Positions 45,606 through 54,936 of a stretch of 64,000 bases of DNA are shown piece after piece. How positions within the stretch are numbered: position 1 is the first letter of the stretch; each line of letters begins with the position of its first letter. The DNA is from FEN-1219 sp963817615 (GTDB taxonomy: Bacteria > Pseudomonadota > Gammaproteobacteria > Steroidobacterales > Rariloculaceae). The stretch spans positions 1,550,001-1,614,000 of the forward strand of contig CAWFPH010000003.1 of the NCBI GenBank assembly GCA_963817615.1, given 5' to 3'. The notes beneath the pieces were generated by a model. That model was not told the origin of the DNA. It worked only from the letters and a program-made list of their open reading frames with translations, and did no database searches. The position numbers and the translations under genes are program-made.

Positions 45606-46907
45606 ATGTCCACCCCGCTCGACACGGCGGCGCACGTTGCGGACGACCCGGGGCCGAGCGGCGCGCTGCGGCTGCTGTTCTGGCTGCGCGTCGTGACGAT
45701 CGTGTCGCAAACGCTCGTGATCGTGCTCGTCGATTTCGGCTTGCGAAGCCCGCTGCCGCTTGCGTCGCTTGCGGTGCCGATCGGCGCCCTCGCCCTCTGG
45801 AACGTGCTGACCTACCGAACGGTCCACGGCGCGCGCCGCATCCGTAACGCCGAGGTTGCGCTGAACCTGGTCGTCGACATCGCGGCGTTCACGGCCGTCA
45901 TCTATCTCACGGGCGGCCCCACGAACCCGTTCGTATCGCTGTATCTCGTGCCGATCAGCCTCGCGGCGATTTCGCTGCCGGCGCCGCAGGCATGGCTAAT
46001 CGGCGCGCTGTGCGGCGCGGGCTACTCGCTGCTCTGGTGGCACAGCGTGCCGCTGCCATCCGCGAACGGCCGCTTCGGCGGCGACTTCGACCTGCACCTT
46101 GCGGGCATGTGGGTGAACTTCCTCGTCGCAGCGGCGCTGATCCTGCTGTTCGTCGGCCGCATGACGCGGCTCGTACGCCGCCGCGATCGCGAGCTCGCAG
46201 AGCTCCACGAAGCCGCGCTGCGCGACCAGCAAATCGTCGAGCTCGGCACGCTCGCCGCCGGCACCGCCCATCAGCTCAACACGCCGCTGTCGACCATCGC
46301 GATCATCGCGGAGGAGCTCGACGAGACCACCGCCGACGCAGGCCAGCGCGAGCAGCTGCGCGTGCTGCGCGAGCAGATCGCCGTGATCAACGCGCGGCTG
46401 AACGCGATCGCGGGACGCGTCGGCGCCGAACGCAGTCAACGCGCGCGCCAGCGGAGCCTCGACACGTTCGTGCGCGAGCTGCTGGCGGAATGGTGCGCGG
46501 CGCATCCGGGGATCGATCTCGCCGCGGCGATCGATCTCGCCGCGGGCGACAGGCAGATCGTGGCGGAGGCGACCGTCGAGCAAGCCATCCGCAACGTGCT
46601 CGACAACGCCGCTTACGCGAGCGCAGCGAACGGCCGCACGCACGTCGAGGTCGCCGTGACCTGCCGCGGCAACGTGCTCGAGATCGCCGTCAGCGACGAC
46701 GGCGCCGGCCTCGATCCCGCGCTGCGCGATGAGATCGGCGTGCGGATCGTCTCCACGAAGGAGCACGGGCTCGGCATCGGGCTCTTGCTTTCGCGCGCGG
46801 CGCTGCAGCGCTTCGGCGGTGCGCTCGATCTGCGCACACGCAGCGCGGGCGGCGTCGATGCCCGTATACGGTTGCCGCTCGATGAGCTCCTTGCCGACGC
46901 TCGTTGA
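45606..46907 (+). CDS. RegB/PrrB-like membrane histidine kinase
   Basis: 433 residues. About six membrane helices fill residues 20-185. The loop GGPTNPF (103-109) matches the GGxxNPF quinone-sensing motif of RegB/PrrB. The H-box GTLAAGTAHQLNTPLSTI has the phosphorylated H222; N (NVLDNAAYAS), G1 (SDDGAGLD) and G2 (GLGIGL) boxes follow. In Rhodobacter RegB a redox-active cysteine follows the H-box; here the matching region (LREQIAVINARL) has none. The neighbour is a RegA-like regulator. It probably senses the quinone or redox state of the respiratory chain. Confidence 0.88.
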   Translation: MSTPLDTAAHVADDPGPSGALRLLFWLRVVTIVSQTLVIVLVDFGLRSPLPLASLAVPIGALALWNVLTYRTVHGARRIRNAEVALNLVVDIAAFTAVIYLTGGPTNPFVSLYLVPISLAAISLPAPQAWLIGALCGAGYSLLWWHSVPLPSANGRFGGDFDLHLAGMWVNFLVAAALILLFVGRMTRLVRRRDRELAELHEAALRDQQIVELGTLAAGTAHQLNTPLSTIAIIAEELDETTADAGQREQLRVLREQIAVINARLNAIAGRVGAERSQRARQRSLDTFVRELLAEWCAAHPGIDLAAAIDLAAGDRQIVAEATVEQAIRNVLDNAAYASAANGRTHVEVAVTCRGNVLEIAVSDDGAGLDPALRDEIGVRIVSTKEHGLGIGLLLSRAALQRFGGALDLRTRSAGGVDARIRLPLDELLADAR

Positions 46908-47436
46908 CCACCGCCGCACGGTGCTAGTCGTCGACGACGACATCCGGTTCGCGGAGACGCTCGCGAGCGCGCTTGCGCGCCGCGGCTGGGCCGTGAGCGT
47001 CGCGCACGACGGCGCCGGTGCGCTCGAGGCCGCCCGCGCCGCCGTCCCGGCGACCGCCATCGTCGACCTCAAGCTCGGCGACGAGGACGGCTTGGCGCTG
47101 CTCGAGCCGCTGCGCGCCGCCGGTCCACAGATGCGGATCGTGGTGCTCACGGGGTACGCGAGCATCGCCACCGCGGTGCGCGCGATCAAGCTCGGCGCGG
47201 ACGATTACCTCGCGAAGCCCGTCACCGCGAGCGCCGTCGCGGCCGTGCTCGCCGCGGACGCGACGGAGTCCGCGCCGGCTCCGAGCGCACCGATGTCGCC
47301 GCGCCGGCTCGAGTGGGAGCATATACAGCGCGTGCTCGAGGAGCATCGGGGCAACATTTCGGCGACTGCGCGCACGCTCAAAATGCACCGCCGCACGCTG
47401 CAGCGAAAGCTCTCGAAACGCCCCGTTCGCGATTAG
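46882..47436 (+). CDS. RegA/PrrA-like response regulator
   Basis: 184 residues. Receiver domain: VLVVDDDIRF acid pocket, phosphorylated Asp in AIVDLKLGDEDG, VLTGYAS and the LAKPV lysine. A short linker leads to a Fis-type helix-turn-helix (HRGNISATARTLKMHRRTLQ). This is the compact RegA/PrrA/ActR layout. The start overlaps the kinase gene by 26 bp, indicating tight coupling. Targets are unknown. Confidence 0.9.
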   Translation: MSSLPTLVDHRRTVLVVDDDIRFAETLASALARRGWAVSVAHDGAGALEAARAAVPATAIVDLKLGDEDGLALLEPLRAAGPQMRIVVLTGYASIATAVRAIKLGADDYLAKPVTASAVAAVLAADATESAPAPSAPMSPRRLEWEHIQRVLEEHRGNISATARTLKMHRRTLQRKLSKRPVRD

Positions 47437-47461
47437 CGCGCCAGAAGCCGAGGCGAAGCGA

Positions 47462-49027
47462 ATGCAACTCCTGCGCAGCGCACTGATCCTGAGCCACCGC
47501 TACCTCGGGATCCCGCTGAGTGCGCTCTTCGTCGTGTGGTTCGTGTCGGGCATCGCCATGATCTACGTCGGCGGCATGCCCGAGCTCACGACGCAGGAGC
47601 GGCTGGCGCACCTGCCGCCGCTCGATCTCGCCGCCGTGCGCGTCTCGGCCGCCGACGCCGCGCGCTCGGCGCTCGGCGGCACGGCCGACAGCGTGCTGCT
47701 CGAGACCGTGGAAGAACGACCGGCTTACCGCCTCGGCAACGGGCCGTTCGGCCGCACGACCGTGTTCGCCGATGACGGCAGCGTGCTCGCGCCGCTCGAC
47801 GTCGAGCAGAGCCGCGCGACCGCGGCGCGGTTCTTGAGTCTCGCGCCCGGCGCGCTCGAGCACGTCGCCACGCTCGAGCAGCCCGACCAGTGGACGCTGC
47901 TGCTCGGACGATCTCTGCCGCTCGTGAAGTTCCGAGCGCACGACGCCGCGGGGTCCGAGATCTACGTCTCGCCCGACGACGCGGACGTCGCGCTCGTGAC
48001 GACGGCGCGCAGTCGCGGGCTCGCCTGGCTCGCGACGATTCCGCATTGGCTGTACTTCACGCCGTTGCGTTCGCGCCAGCCGCTCTGGTATTGGACCGTC
48101 GTCGTCGCTTCCGGCCTCGGCTGCATGCTCGCGCTGCTCGGTCTCGTGCTCGGCGTCACCCAGTTCCGCAAATCGAAGCCGTTCAGCTTCGCGAAATCGG
48201 TGCGCTACCGCGGTTGGATGCGCTGGCACTACGTCCTCGGCGCGGTGTTCGGCGTGTTCGCATTCACCTGGGTGTTCAGCGGTCTCCTGTCGATGGAGCC
48301 GTTCGCCTGGACCAACGCGACCGGGCTCGAGGCCCCGTCGGACACGTTCTCGGGCGGACCGCTCGAGCTCGAGCGCTATGCGACGCTCGCGCCGGCGCAG
48401 GCTCATGCGCTCGACCCGGCGGAGGCGCTCAAGCAGCTCGAGTACCGGCGGATCGGCGGAGCGCCCTACTACCTCGCGCGTTTCGCCGCCCCGGCGGCCG
48501 CTCCCGCTCGCGAACGTTTACACCAGCCGTACGCGATCGGCGGCCGCGCCGCGCCGCGGCAACTGCTGATCGATGCACGCACGCTCGCAGTGCGCAGAGA
48601 GCCGTTCGACACCGCAGCGCTCGTCGCGCGGCTCACGGCCGCTCTGCCGAACGAGACCGTTGCCGCGCAGGACCTACTGACCGACTACGACGCTTACTAC
48701 TACTCGCGAGCCCACGAGGCGCCGCTCCCCGTCCTGCGCGTGAAGTTCGCCGACCCGATGCGCACCTGGTTCTACGTGGATCCGGCCTTGGGCGAGCTCG
48801 TCGCGGTGATTCACCGCTACAACCGGCTCGAGCGTTGGCTGTACAACGGCTTGCACAGCCTCGACTTCGCCTTCTGGTATCGGCGCCGGCCGCTCTGGGA
48901 CATCGGCATGATCGTGCTGATCGGAGGCGCGCTCGCGACGAGCTCGATCGGGCTCGTCTTCGGGCTTCGGCGGCTGCGCCGCGATGTCGCGCGCGCGGCG
49001 CGTGCCCTCAAGCGGGCGGGCGGTTGA
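47462..49027 (+). CDS. PepSY-associated transmembrane protein
   Basis: 521 residues of the PepSY_TM family: an N-terminal helix (YLGIPLSALFVVWFVSGIAM), two central helices (VASGLGCMLALLGLVLGV, YVLGAVFGVFAFTWVFSGLL), periplasmic PepSY-like domains and a C-terminal helix. Conserved histidines (SHRYLG, IPHWLYF, RWHYVLG, NGLHSLDF) could bind haem or metal. Relatives include iron-uptake reductases. It lies 25 bp after the RegA-like gene, and the end overlaps the convergent response regulator by 20 bp. Role here unknown; a redox function would fit the neighbours. Confidence 0.8.
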   Translation: MQLLRSALILSHRYLGIPLSALFVVWFVSGIAMIYVGGMPELTTQERLAHLPPLDLAAVRVSAADAARSALGGTADSVLLETVEERPAYRLGNGPFGRTTVFADDGSVLAPLDVEQSRATAARFLSLAPGALEHVATLEQPDQWTLLLGRSLPLVKFRAHDAAGSEIYVSPDDADVALVTTARSRGLAWLATIPHWLYFTPLRSRQPLWYWTVVVASGLGCMLALLGLVLGVTQFRKSKPFSFAKSVRYRGWMRWHYVLGAVFGVFAFTWVFSGLLSMEPFAWTNATGLEAPSDTFSGGPLELERYATLAPAQAHALDPAEALKQLEYRRIGGAPYYLARFAAPAAAPARERLHQPYAIGGRAAPRQLLIDARTLAVRREPFDTAALVARLTAALPNETVAAQDLLTDYDAYYYSRAHEAPLPVLRVKFADPMRTWFYVDPALGELVAVIHRYNRLERWLYNGLHSLDFAFWYRRRPLWDIGMIVLIGGALATSSIGLVFGLRRLRRDVARAARALKRAGG

Positions 49028-49448
49028 TCGCGAGCCAGTAGTAGCCGGCCTGGCGCGCGACTTCCGCGAGAGACTCGAAATCGAGCGGCTTCACGATGTA
49101 GCTGTTCGCGCCGAGATCGTAGCTGTCGGCGATGTCGCTCTCTTCCTTCGACGAGGTCATGATCACGATCGGGATTCGCTTCGTGCGCTCGTCGCCCTTG
49201 ATGGCACGCGTGACCTCGATGCCGCCCACGCGAGGCATCTTGAGATCGAGCAGGATCAACCGCGGGTCGCCGTCCTTGCGGTCCGCGTAGACGCCGCGCC
49301 GGAACACGTAGTCGAGCGCCTCCTCGCCGTCCTTCACCCAGGTGATCGGGTTCGCGAGCTTCTGATCCTTGAGCCCGCGCATCGTGAGCTCCGCGTCGAG
49401 CGGATTGTCCTCGACGAGCAGGATGCCGACCTCTTCGTATTCTTCCAT
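49008..49448 (-). CDS. CheY-like single-domain response regulator (Rcp1 type)
   Basis: 146 residues with no output domain. ILLVEDNPLDAELTMRGL, phosphorylated Asp in LILLDLKMPRVGG, IVIMTSSKEESD and the YIVKPLDF lysine are the receiver signatures. The long loop with YADRKDGDP is typical of the Rcp1 group that pairs with hybrid or phytochrome-like kinases. It is last in a four-gene signalling operon, 7 bp after the kinase. Confidence 0.92.
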   Translation of the reverse strand: MEEYEEVGILLVEDNPLDAELTMRGLKDQKLANPITWVKDGEEALDYVFRRGVYADRKDGDPRLILLDLKMPRVGGIEVTRAIKGDERTKRIPIVIMTSSKEESDIADSYDLGANSYIVKPLDFESLAEVARQAGYYWLAINRPPA

Positions 49449-49455
49449 GCCCCTC

Positions 49456-51348
49456 TCACTCCTTCGGCAGCGTGAAGTGGAACGTCGCTCCTTCCCCCGG
49501 CTTACCGTCTGCCCAGATCCTACCGCCGTGACGCGTCACGATCCTGTGAACCAGTGCAAGGCCTACGCCGGTGCCCGGAAATTCGTCGCCGTGGTGTAAG
49601 CGCTGGAACACGCCGAACAGTTTGTCCCGATGCTTCGGATCGAAGCCGGCGCCGTTGTCGCGCACGTAGTACACGAGCTCGCGCTCCTCGCTAATCGCCC
49701 CGACCTCGACCGCGGCATCGGGTTTCTTCGACGAGAATTTGATCGCGTTCGATAGCAAATTGACCCATACCTGCTCGAATAGGCTGCGATCGCCCATCGC
49801 CTTCGGCAACGCGCCGATCCGGAAGTCGACGGTCCTCCCGTTCAGCTCTCGGCTGAGCCGCTGGTAGACGTTGCTCGCGAGCTCATGCATGTCGAGCTCG
49901 GTTCGTTGCAGCGCCTTGCGGCCGAGTCGTGAGAACGCGAGCAGATCGTCGATCAACGCGCCCATGCGCTCGGCCTCACCCTTGATGATTCCGACTTTGC
50001 GCTGCGCCTCCGCGTCGAGCGCCGTCTCGTGATCGCGCGAGAGCAGCGCACAGAAGCCGTTGATCGCGCGGATCGGTGCACGCAGGTCATGCGACACGGA
50101 ATAGCTGAAGCTCTCGAGCTCCTTGTTCGCGGTCTCGAGCTCGGCCGTGCGCGCTGCGACGCGCTCCTCGAGCTCGGCGTTCAAAGTGCGGAGATTCTGC
50201 TCGAGCATGCGGCGGTCCTCGACGTCACGGATGGCGCCGATCCACTCCTGAGCGCGTCCGTCATCGGCGACCAACGGCACGGCCCGCAGTTGCACGAAGC
50301 GATGCCGTTGCGACTCCGCGCTCCAGAGCCTGAGCTCGAGCTCGAAGGGCTGAGGCAGTGCAACGGCGCGCGCCCATGCGACGTCGAGCGCAACCCTGGC
50401 CTCCTCGTCGAATGCCGAGCGCCAGCCGAGGCCGCGGTATTGAGCGAGAGTTTGGCCCGTGTAGGCCTCCCACGCATCGTGGCGCTCCGCGAAGCCTCCA
50501 TGCTCGTCGGCCGCCCAGACGACCTGTGTGATTGCGGATACCAACGTGCGAATCCGCCGCTCGCCGAGCCGCTGCGCTTGCTCCGCACGCTCGCGCTCGG
50601 CGATCTCGTGATGGAGCTGGCGGTTCGACTCTTCGAGCGTCTCGGTGCGTTGCCCGATCTCTGCGAGCATGCTGTTGAAGGCGCCGCCGAGCACGCCGAT
50701 CTCGTCTTCCGATGCGACTTGCGCACGGGAGCTGAAGTCGCGCTGCTCCACTACTCGCCGGGCCATGGCGGCGATCTCGAGAATCGGCGCGGTCACCGTC
50801 TTCTGGAGACGCGCCGACATCAACGCGGCTGCGGAGAGGCTCACCACAAAGACGACGCCGAGGATGCCGATGTAGTCGCGCAGCCGCTCGAACGGGTCGT
50901 ACGCCGCTTCGAAATACACGGTGCCGAGGATCTCGTTGTTCTGCACGATCCGCTTCCACAGCCGCACGGTGCGGTCCACCGTCCGATAGCCGTCCGTCTC
51001 CGGGAGCGGCGGAAAGGCCTCCTCTGTTTGGTCCGCCGCATTCGGATACGTTGCGAACAGCGCGCCCTTGGCCGTATAGATCGCGGCCGCGACGATGCTC
51101 GGCCGGGCCTCGAGCAGGTTCAAGTATTCGCGCGCCGCGTCCGGATCGTCGAACTCGAGCGCAGGCGCCGCCGCGAGTCCCAAGATGTCGGCCTGCGAGC
51201 CGAGCTCGTTGGCGAGGCTGCTCTTGAAGGTATAGAGGTCGTACCCGAGCAACGCCGCACCGCTGATCAGAAGCGCCGCGGCCGTCGTCGCGAGCACCAC
51301 GAGCAGCAACTTGCCGCCGACACTCCTGCGTTTGAGCCAGCGTCCCAC
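49456..51348 (-). CDS. CHASE8-like/HAMP/PAS sensor histidine kinase
   Basis: 630 residues from a GTG 1 bp after the stop of the YfiR-like gene, with GAGGT upstream. Two membrane helices bracket a periplasmic segment (ELGSQADILGLAAAPALEF, NLLEARPSIVAAAIYTAKG) that resembles the CHASE8 domain of YfiN/TpbB. HAMP, a PAS domain (residues about 260-385), HisKA (SYSVSHDLRAPIRAI) and an ATPase domain (VRDNGAGFDPKHRD, FPGTGVGLALVHRI) follow. It probably feeds the CheY-like regulator downstream. YfiR-like proteins normally restrain a diguanylate cyclase; here the partner is a kinase. Confidence 0.88.
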   Translation of the reverse strand: MGRWLKRRSVGGKLLLVVLATTAAALLISGAALLGYDLYTFKSSLANELGSQADILGLAAAPALEFDDPDAAREYLNLLEARPSIVAAAIYTAKGALFATYPNAADQTEEAFPPLPETDGYRTVDRTVRLWKRIVQNNEILGTVYFEAAYDPFERLRDYIGILGVVFVVSLSAAALMSARLQKTVTAPILEIAAMARRVVEQRDFSSRAQVASEDEIGVLGGAFNSMLAEIGQRTETLEESNRQLHHEIAERERAEQAQRLGERRIRTLVSAITQVVWAADEHGGFAERHDAWEAYTGQTLAQYRGLGWRSAFDEEARVALDVAWARAVALPQPFELELRLWSAESQRHRFVQLRAVPLVADDGRAQEWIGAIRDVEDRRMLEQNLRTLNAELEERVAARTAELETANKELESFSYSVSHDLRAPIRAINGFCALLSRDHETALDAEAQRKVGIIKGEAERMGALIDDLLAFSRLGRKALQRTELDMHELASNVYQRLSRELNGRTVDFRIGALPKAMGDRSLFEQVWVNLLSNAIKFSSKKPDAAVEVGAISEERELVYYVRDNGAGFDPKHRDKLFGVFQRLHHGDEFPGTGVGLALVHRIVTRHGGRIWADGKPGEGATFHFTLPKE

Positions 51349-51349
51349 G

Positions 51350-51928
51350 CTACGGACCTCGGTAAACGCGCTGCGCGACCGCGAGCAGCCGCGCATTGAG
51401 CTTCAGCTCGTTGCGCTCGGCGGCCGGCAGCGATACCTCGAAGCGCACGCGCTGCCGGTCGAGCTTGAAGTTGATGATGCTCCCCGCCGCGATGCCCGAT
51501 GCGCTCTCGGTCACGGTCAGGATCGGCCTGCTCTGGGCTGCCGCGATGAACCGTTGCTCCAACTGGTCCTCGTCCGCGCCGATGAACAGGATATCGAGCC
51601 CTTCGACCGGATCGGTCGGCTCGAGCCGCCGCACGGCGATCGACCGGTCGCTGACCGTTCGGGCGGCCGTAAGCGCCATGAGCTCCGTCGCAAGCTCGCG
51701 TGCGCCGAGCACGCCGATTTTGATCGGATCGGTCGGCGCCGCATCCTGGCCGGGCCATTGCACATAGCCGGCGAACTTGTACAGAAACGCGGCCTTGATC
51801 GCCGGCTCCGACACCGGCGCGCCCTGCGCCGAACCGCCCATCCGCCAGCACAGGCAAGCGACCGCGGCGAGCAGGATGGCCGGCAACCTGAGCCACGGTT
51901 CGGTTCCGCTGCCGAGCACGCGGCGCAT
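51350..51928 (-). CDS. YfiR-family periplasmic protein (DUF4154)
   Basis: 192 residues from the ATG at 51928, with a signal peptide ending near GSAQGA. The mature start AIKAAFLYKFAGYVQWPGQ and IKIGVLGARELATELMALT are YfiR hallmarks. SIINFKLDRQRVRFEVSLPA near the end also fits. Pseudomonas YfiR represses the CHASE8-containing YfiN in the periplasm. This gene lies directly before a kinase with a similar sensor domain, so it probably controls that kinase. Confidence 0.88.
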   Translation of the reverse strand: MRRVLGSGTEPWLRLPAILLAAVACLCWRMGGSAQGAPVSEPAIKAAFLYKFAGYVQWPGQDAAPTDPIKIGVLGARELATELMALTAARTVSDRSIAVRRLEPTDPVEGLDILFIGADEDQLEQRFIAAAQSRPILTVTESASGIAAGSIINFKLDRQRVRFEVSLPAAERNELKLNARLLAVAQRVYRGP

Positions 51929-51938
51929 CGTCGACTGC

Positions 51939-54686
51939 TCAGCGCGGCGGATCGGTGCGGCCGAGCGCACGCAGCCGTTCGGTGGGCGACTCCGGAATGC
52001 GCCGCTCCGCAGGAGCCGAGCCGCGCAGTAGGCTCGCCAAGTCCTCCGCTGCAGTGCCGAGCCAGGCTTCGATCTCGGCCGCCGCGCCCGGACGACGCAG
52101 CAGATAGCCCTGAATAGCGCCGCAGCCCAGGTCGCGCAAAATCTTGACTTGCTCGGGCACCTCGACGCCCTCGGCGACGGTTTTGAGCCCGAGCGACTCC
52201 GCCAGGCCGATGGTGGTATGCACGATCAGCCGATGGCTGCGGTTGGTCGCCACGTCGCGCACGAAGCTGCGATCGATCTTCAAGACGTCGACCGGTAACC
52301 CCGCCAGCACGCGCAGCGAGGAATGCCCCGTGCCGAAGTCGTCGATCGCAATCGCGACGCCGGCCTGCCGGAGCCGCGCAAGGCTCGCGCCGGCGCGCCG
52401 CGGATCCGCCATCAAGGTGCTCTCCGTGACTTCGAGCTCGAGGCGGTGCGGTGCACTGCCCGTCGCCTCCAAGAGCGCCAATACCCGGTCCGCAAAGTCT
52501 TCCCGATTGAGCTGCAGCGGCGAGACGTTCACCGCGACGCGCAGGCCGACGTCGCCCGGCGCGTGCCATGTCCGCGTTTCCTCGAGGGCGCGGGCGATGA
52601 CCCACGTGCCGACCTCGTCGATCAACCCGAGCGACTCCAGCAGCGGCACGAACACATTCGGGGGAACGGCGCCGCGTGGCGATTCGGGCCAGCGCAGTAG
52701 CGCCTCGACGCCGTCGACGCGCCCGCTCGCAAGATCGAGCTTGGGCTGGTAGTTCAGCACGAAGCGACCGTCGGTCACGGCGCGGCGCAGATCGTTGATC
52801 AAGCTCAAGCGCTCCGTTGCGCGCGCCTTCATCGTCGGCACGTGCCGCAGGTACGCTTGGCCCTGCTCCTTCGCATGCTGCAACGCGGTGTGTGCGCACT
52901 GCAGCAGCGATTCGGCATCGGTACCGTCTTCCGGCGCCTGTGCGAGTCCGCCCCGGATCGACACTCGAAGCTCGCGATCGTGAATCAGGAACGCCGAATC
53001 GAACAGCGCCGCGACATTGGTCTGCAGACTCGCGGCTACGTCCTCGGCCGCGTCGATCGCCATCACCGCGAATCGATCGCCCGTGAGCCTGCAAAGCAGG
53101 TTGCTGTCGCGAAAGCCGTTCTTCAGCCGCTCGGCGACGAGCTGCAGCAGCAGGTCGCCTGCGTGATGCCCGAGCCCGTCGTTCACCATGCCGAGATCCG
53201 CAATGTCGACGACCAGCAGCGCGACCTTTCGGCCGTCGCGGCGGGCGTTCTCGATGGTGCCGGCAAGCCGCTGCACATAGAGCGAACGGTTCGCGAGCGA
53301 GGTCAGCGGGTCGAAGTACTCGAGGTATTCGGCGCTTTCCTTGTTGTGCAGATATTGGAGCGAGAACGTAATGTTGGCGGCGACCTGCTTGAGCAGCGCC
53401 AGCTCGGCATCGCCGAACACACCGCTTTCGTCGGCATGCAGCTCGAGCGCGCCTATCGCGGTGCCGTCGATTGCGAGCGGCAGCGCGATGCACGAACGGA
53501 CGCCGTGCTCGAGCGGCGTGTCGCGCAGCGCCTTCGGCATCGACTCGTCCGGCAAGCTGCGGACATCCTCGACGATGACCGGCTCGCCGCTCGCGAGCGC
53601 TTGGGCCGCGGGCGCTGCGCCGTCGGGCGCCGCCCGACTCGTGGACCAGCGCTCGCTGCCGGCGTGGGCGCGGCCGTACGAGCAGACCAGCGGCTCGGCG
53701 GAGCCATCGGCCGGCGTGAGGTAGATCGTCGCCTGCACGTACCCGCCGACGCTCACCGCGAGCCGGCACGATTCCTTGAGCAACTGCTCCCGTTCGCGCA
53801 GCCGCATCACCGCCGAGCTCGCACCGCTCAAAAATCGCAGCGCGCGGTTGAGGCGCCTGATGCGGTTCTCCTGCGCAATGCGTTGGGTCACGTCGCGGTC
53901 GATCCCCCGCACGCCGACGACGCGTCCCTCCGCGTCGCGCAGCGGAACGGTCGTGCGCTCCAGCCACTTGAACTTGCCGCTCTTGTGTCGCCAGCGCAGC
54001 GTGATCACCTTGCCGTCCGGATCCGTGTGCTCGCCGCCTGCGGCTTCCGCGAACATGGCCTGCATTTCGAGCCCGTCGCCCTGCACGACGTAATCGAGCG
54101 CTTTCCGGCCGAGCATCTCATGATGGCGGTAACCGAGAATTTCGAGCACGCTCGGGCTCGAGAACGTGAAGCGGCCTTCCCGGTCGCATTCCCAGATCCA
54201 ATCCCGCGAAGAGTCGATGATGTTCTGAAGCCGCGACTCGCTGCGCCGCAGCATCTCTTCGGCGAGGTCCTTCGCGCGCGTGGCCTCCGCCTGCCGCAGC
54301 GCGCCCCGGATCGCGGGCACTAGGCGGCGCAGATTGTCCTTGAGCACGTAATCGACGGCGCCGCGCTTCAGGGCTTCGATGGCGCGCTCCTCGCCGATCG
54401 TGCCCGACACGAAGATGAACGGCGTGCACGGCGTATCGTTCTTCGCGATCTCGAGCGCCGACAGACCGTCGAATCCCGGCAGCGAAAAATCGGACAACAC
54501 GATGTGTGGCGCGAATTCGGCGAGACCGGTGCGGAACGTGTGCTCGTCGAGCGCCACGCGGCAGGCGATGTCGAGACCGCCGTCCGCCAGGTGCCGCGCG
54601 ATGAGCTCCGCATCGGCGGGATTGTCCTCGAGCTGCAGCACCCTGATGGGATCACGATGCTCGCCGCCGCTCATTCGAGCGTTCAT
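51939..54686 (-). CDS. REC-PAS-GAF-GGDEF-EAL cyclic-di-GMP phosphodiesterase
   Basis: 915 residues in the order receiver (VLQLEDNPADAEL, LSDFSLPGFDG), PAS (IDSSRDWIWECDREGRFTFS), GAF (about 300-465), GGDEF and EAL. The GGDEF site is degenerate (CRLTGDRFAVMA), so cyclase activity is unlikely. The EAL site is complete: GVEALLRWP, NVSPLQL, LEVTEST, IDDFGTGHSSL, LKIDRSFV, VAEGVE and IQGYLLRRP. It should hydrolyse c-di-GMP under phosphorelay control. It is first in the operon with yfiR, the kinase and the CheY-like gene. Confidence 0.92.
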   Translation of the reverse strand: MNARMSGGEHRDPIRVLQLEDNPADAELIARHLADGGLDIACRVALDEHTFRTGLAEFAPHIVLSDFSLPGFDGLSALEIAKNDTPCTPFIFVSGTIGEERAIEALKRGAVDYVLKDNLRRLVPAIRGALRQAEATRAKDLAEEMLRRSESRLQNIIDSSRDWIWECDREGRFTFSSPSVLEILGYRHHEMLGRKALDYVVQGDGLEMQAMFAEAAGGEHTDPDGKVITLRWRHKSGKFKWLERTTVPLRDAEGRVVGVRGIDRDVTQRIAQENRIRRLNRALRFLSGASSAVMRLREREQLLKESCRLAVSVGGYVQATIYLTPADGSAEPLVCSYGRAHAGSERWSTSRAAPDGAAPAAQALASGEPVIVEDVRSLPDESMPKALRDTPLEHGVRSCIALPLAIDGTAIGALELHADESGVFGDAELALLKQVAANITFSLQYLHNKESAEYLEYFDPLTSLANRSLYVQRLAGTIENARRDGRKVALLVVDIADLGMVNDGLGHHAGDLLLQLVAERLKNGFRDSNLLCRLTGDRFAVMAIDAAEDVAASLQTNVAALFDSAFLIHDRELRVSIRGGLAQAPEDGTDAESLLQCAHTALQHAKEQGQAYLRHVPTMKARATERLSLINDLRRAVTDGRFVLNYQPKLDLASGRVDGVEALLRWPESPRGAVPPNVFVPLLESLGLIDEVGTWVIARALEETRTWHAPGDVGLRVAVNVSPLQLNREDFADRVLALLEATGSAPHRLELEVTESTLMADPRRAGASLARLRQAGVAIAIDDFGTGHSSLRVLAGLPVDVLKIDRSFVRDVATNRSHRLIVHTTIGLAESLGLKTVAEGVEVPEQVKILRDLGCGAIQGYLLRRPGAAAEIEAWLGTAAEDLASLLRGSAPAERRIPESPTERLRALGRTDPPR

Positions 54687-54936
54687 CGGCGCGGCCGCTC
54701 AGCGAGCGCAGCGCAGCATTGCGGCGCGAGCGAGCTAAAACCGAGCCGCCGAGAGGCTGCGCGGCATTGTCCGGAGTCGATCATGAGCGCTTGCAAGCAT
54801 GCACGGCAATGTTCGGCCGGGCAGAATGATGTAGACCCTAACGATTCGGACATAGCCGCGACCCGACCTGCTTCACGTTTTACCGCTCGCCGCTTCGAAT
54901 ATCGGAAATCTGCGCGGCCGGCCGCACGCGCTTGCC

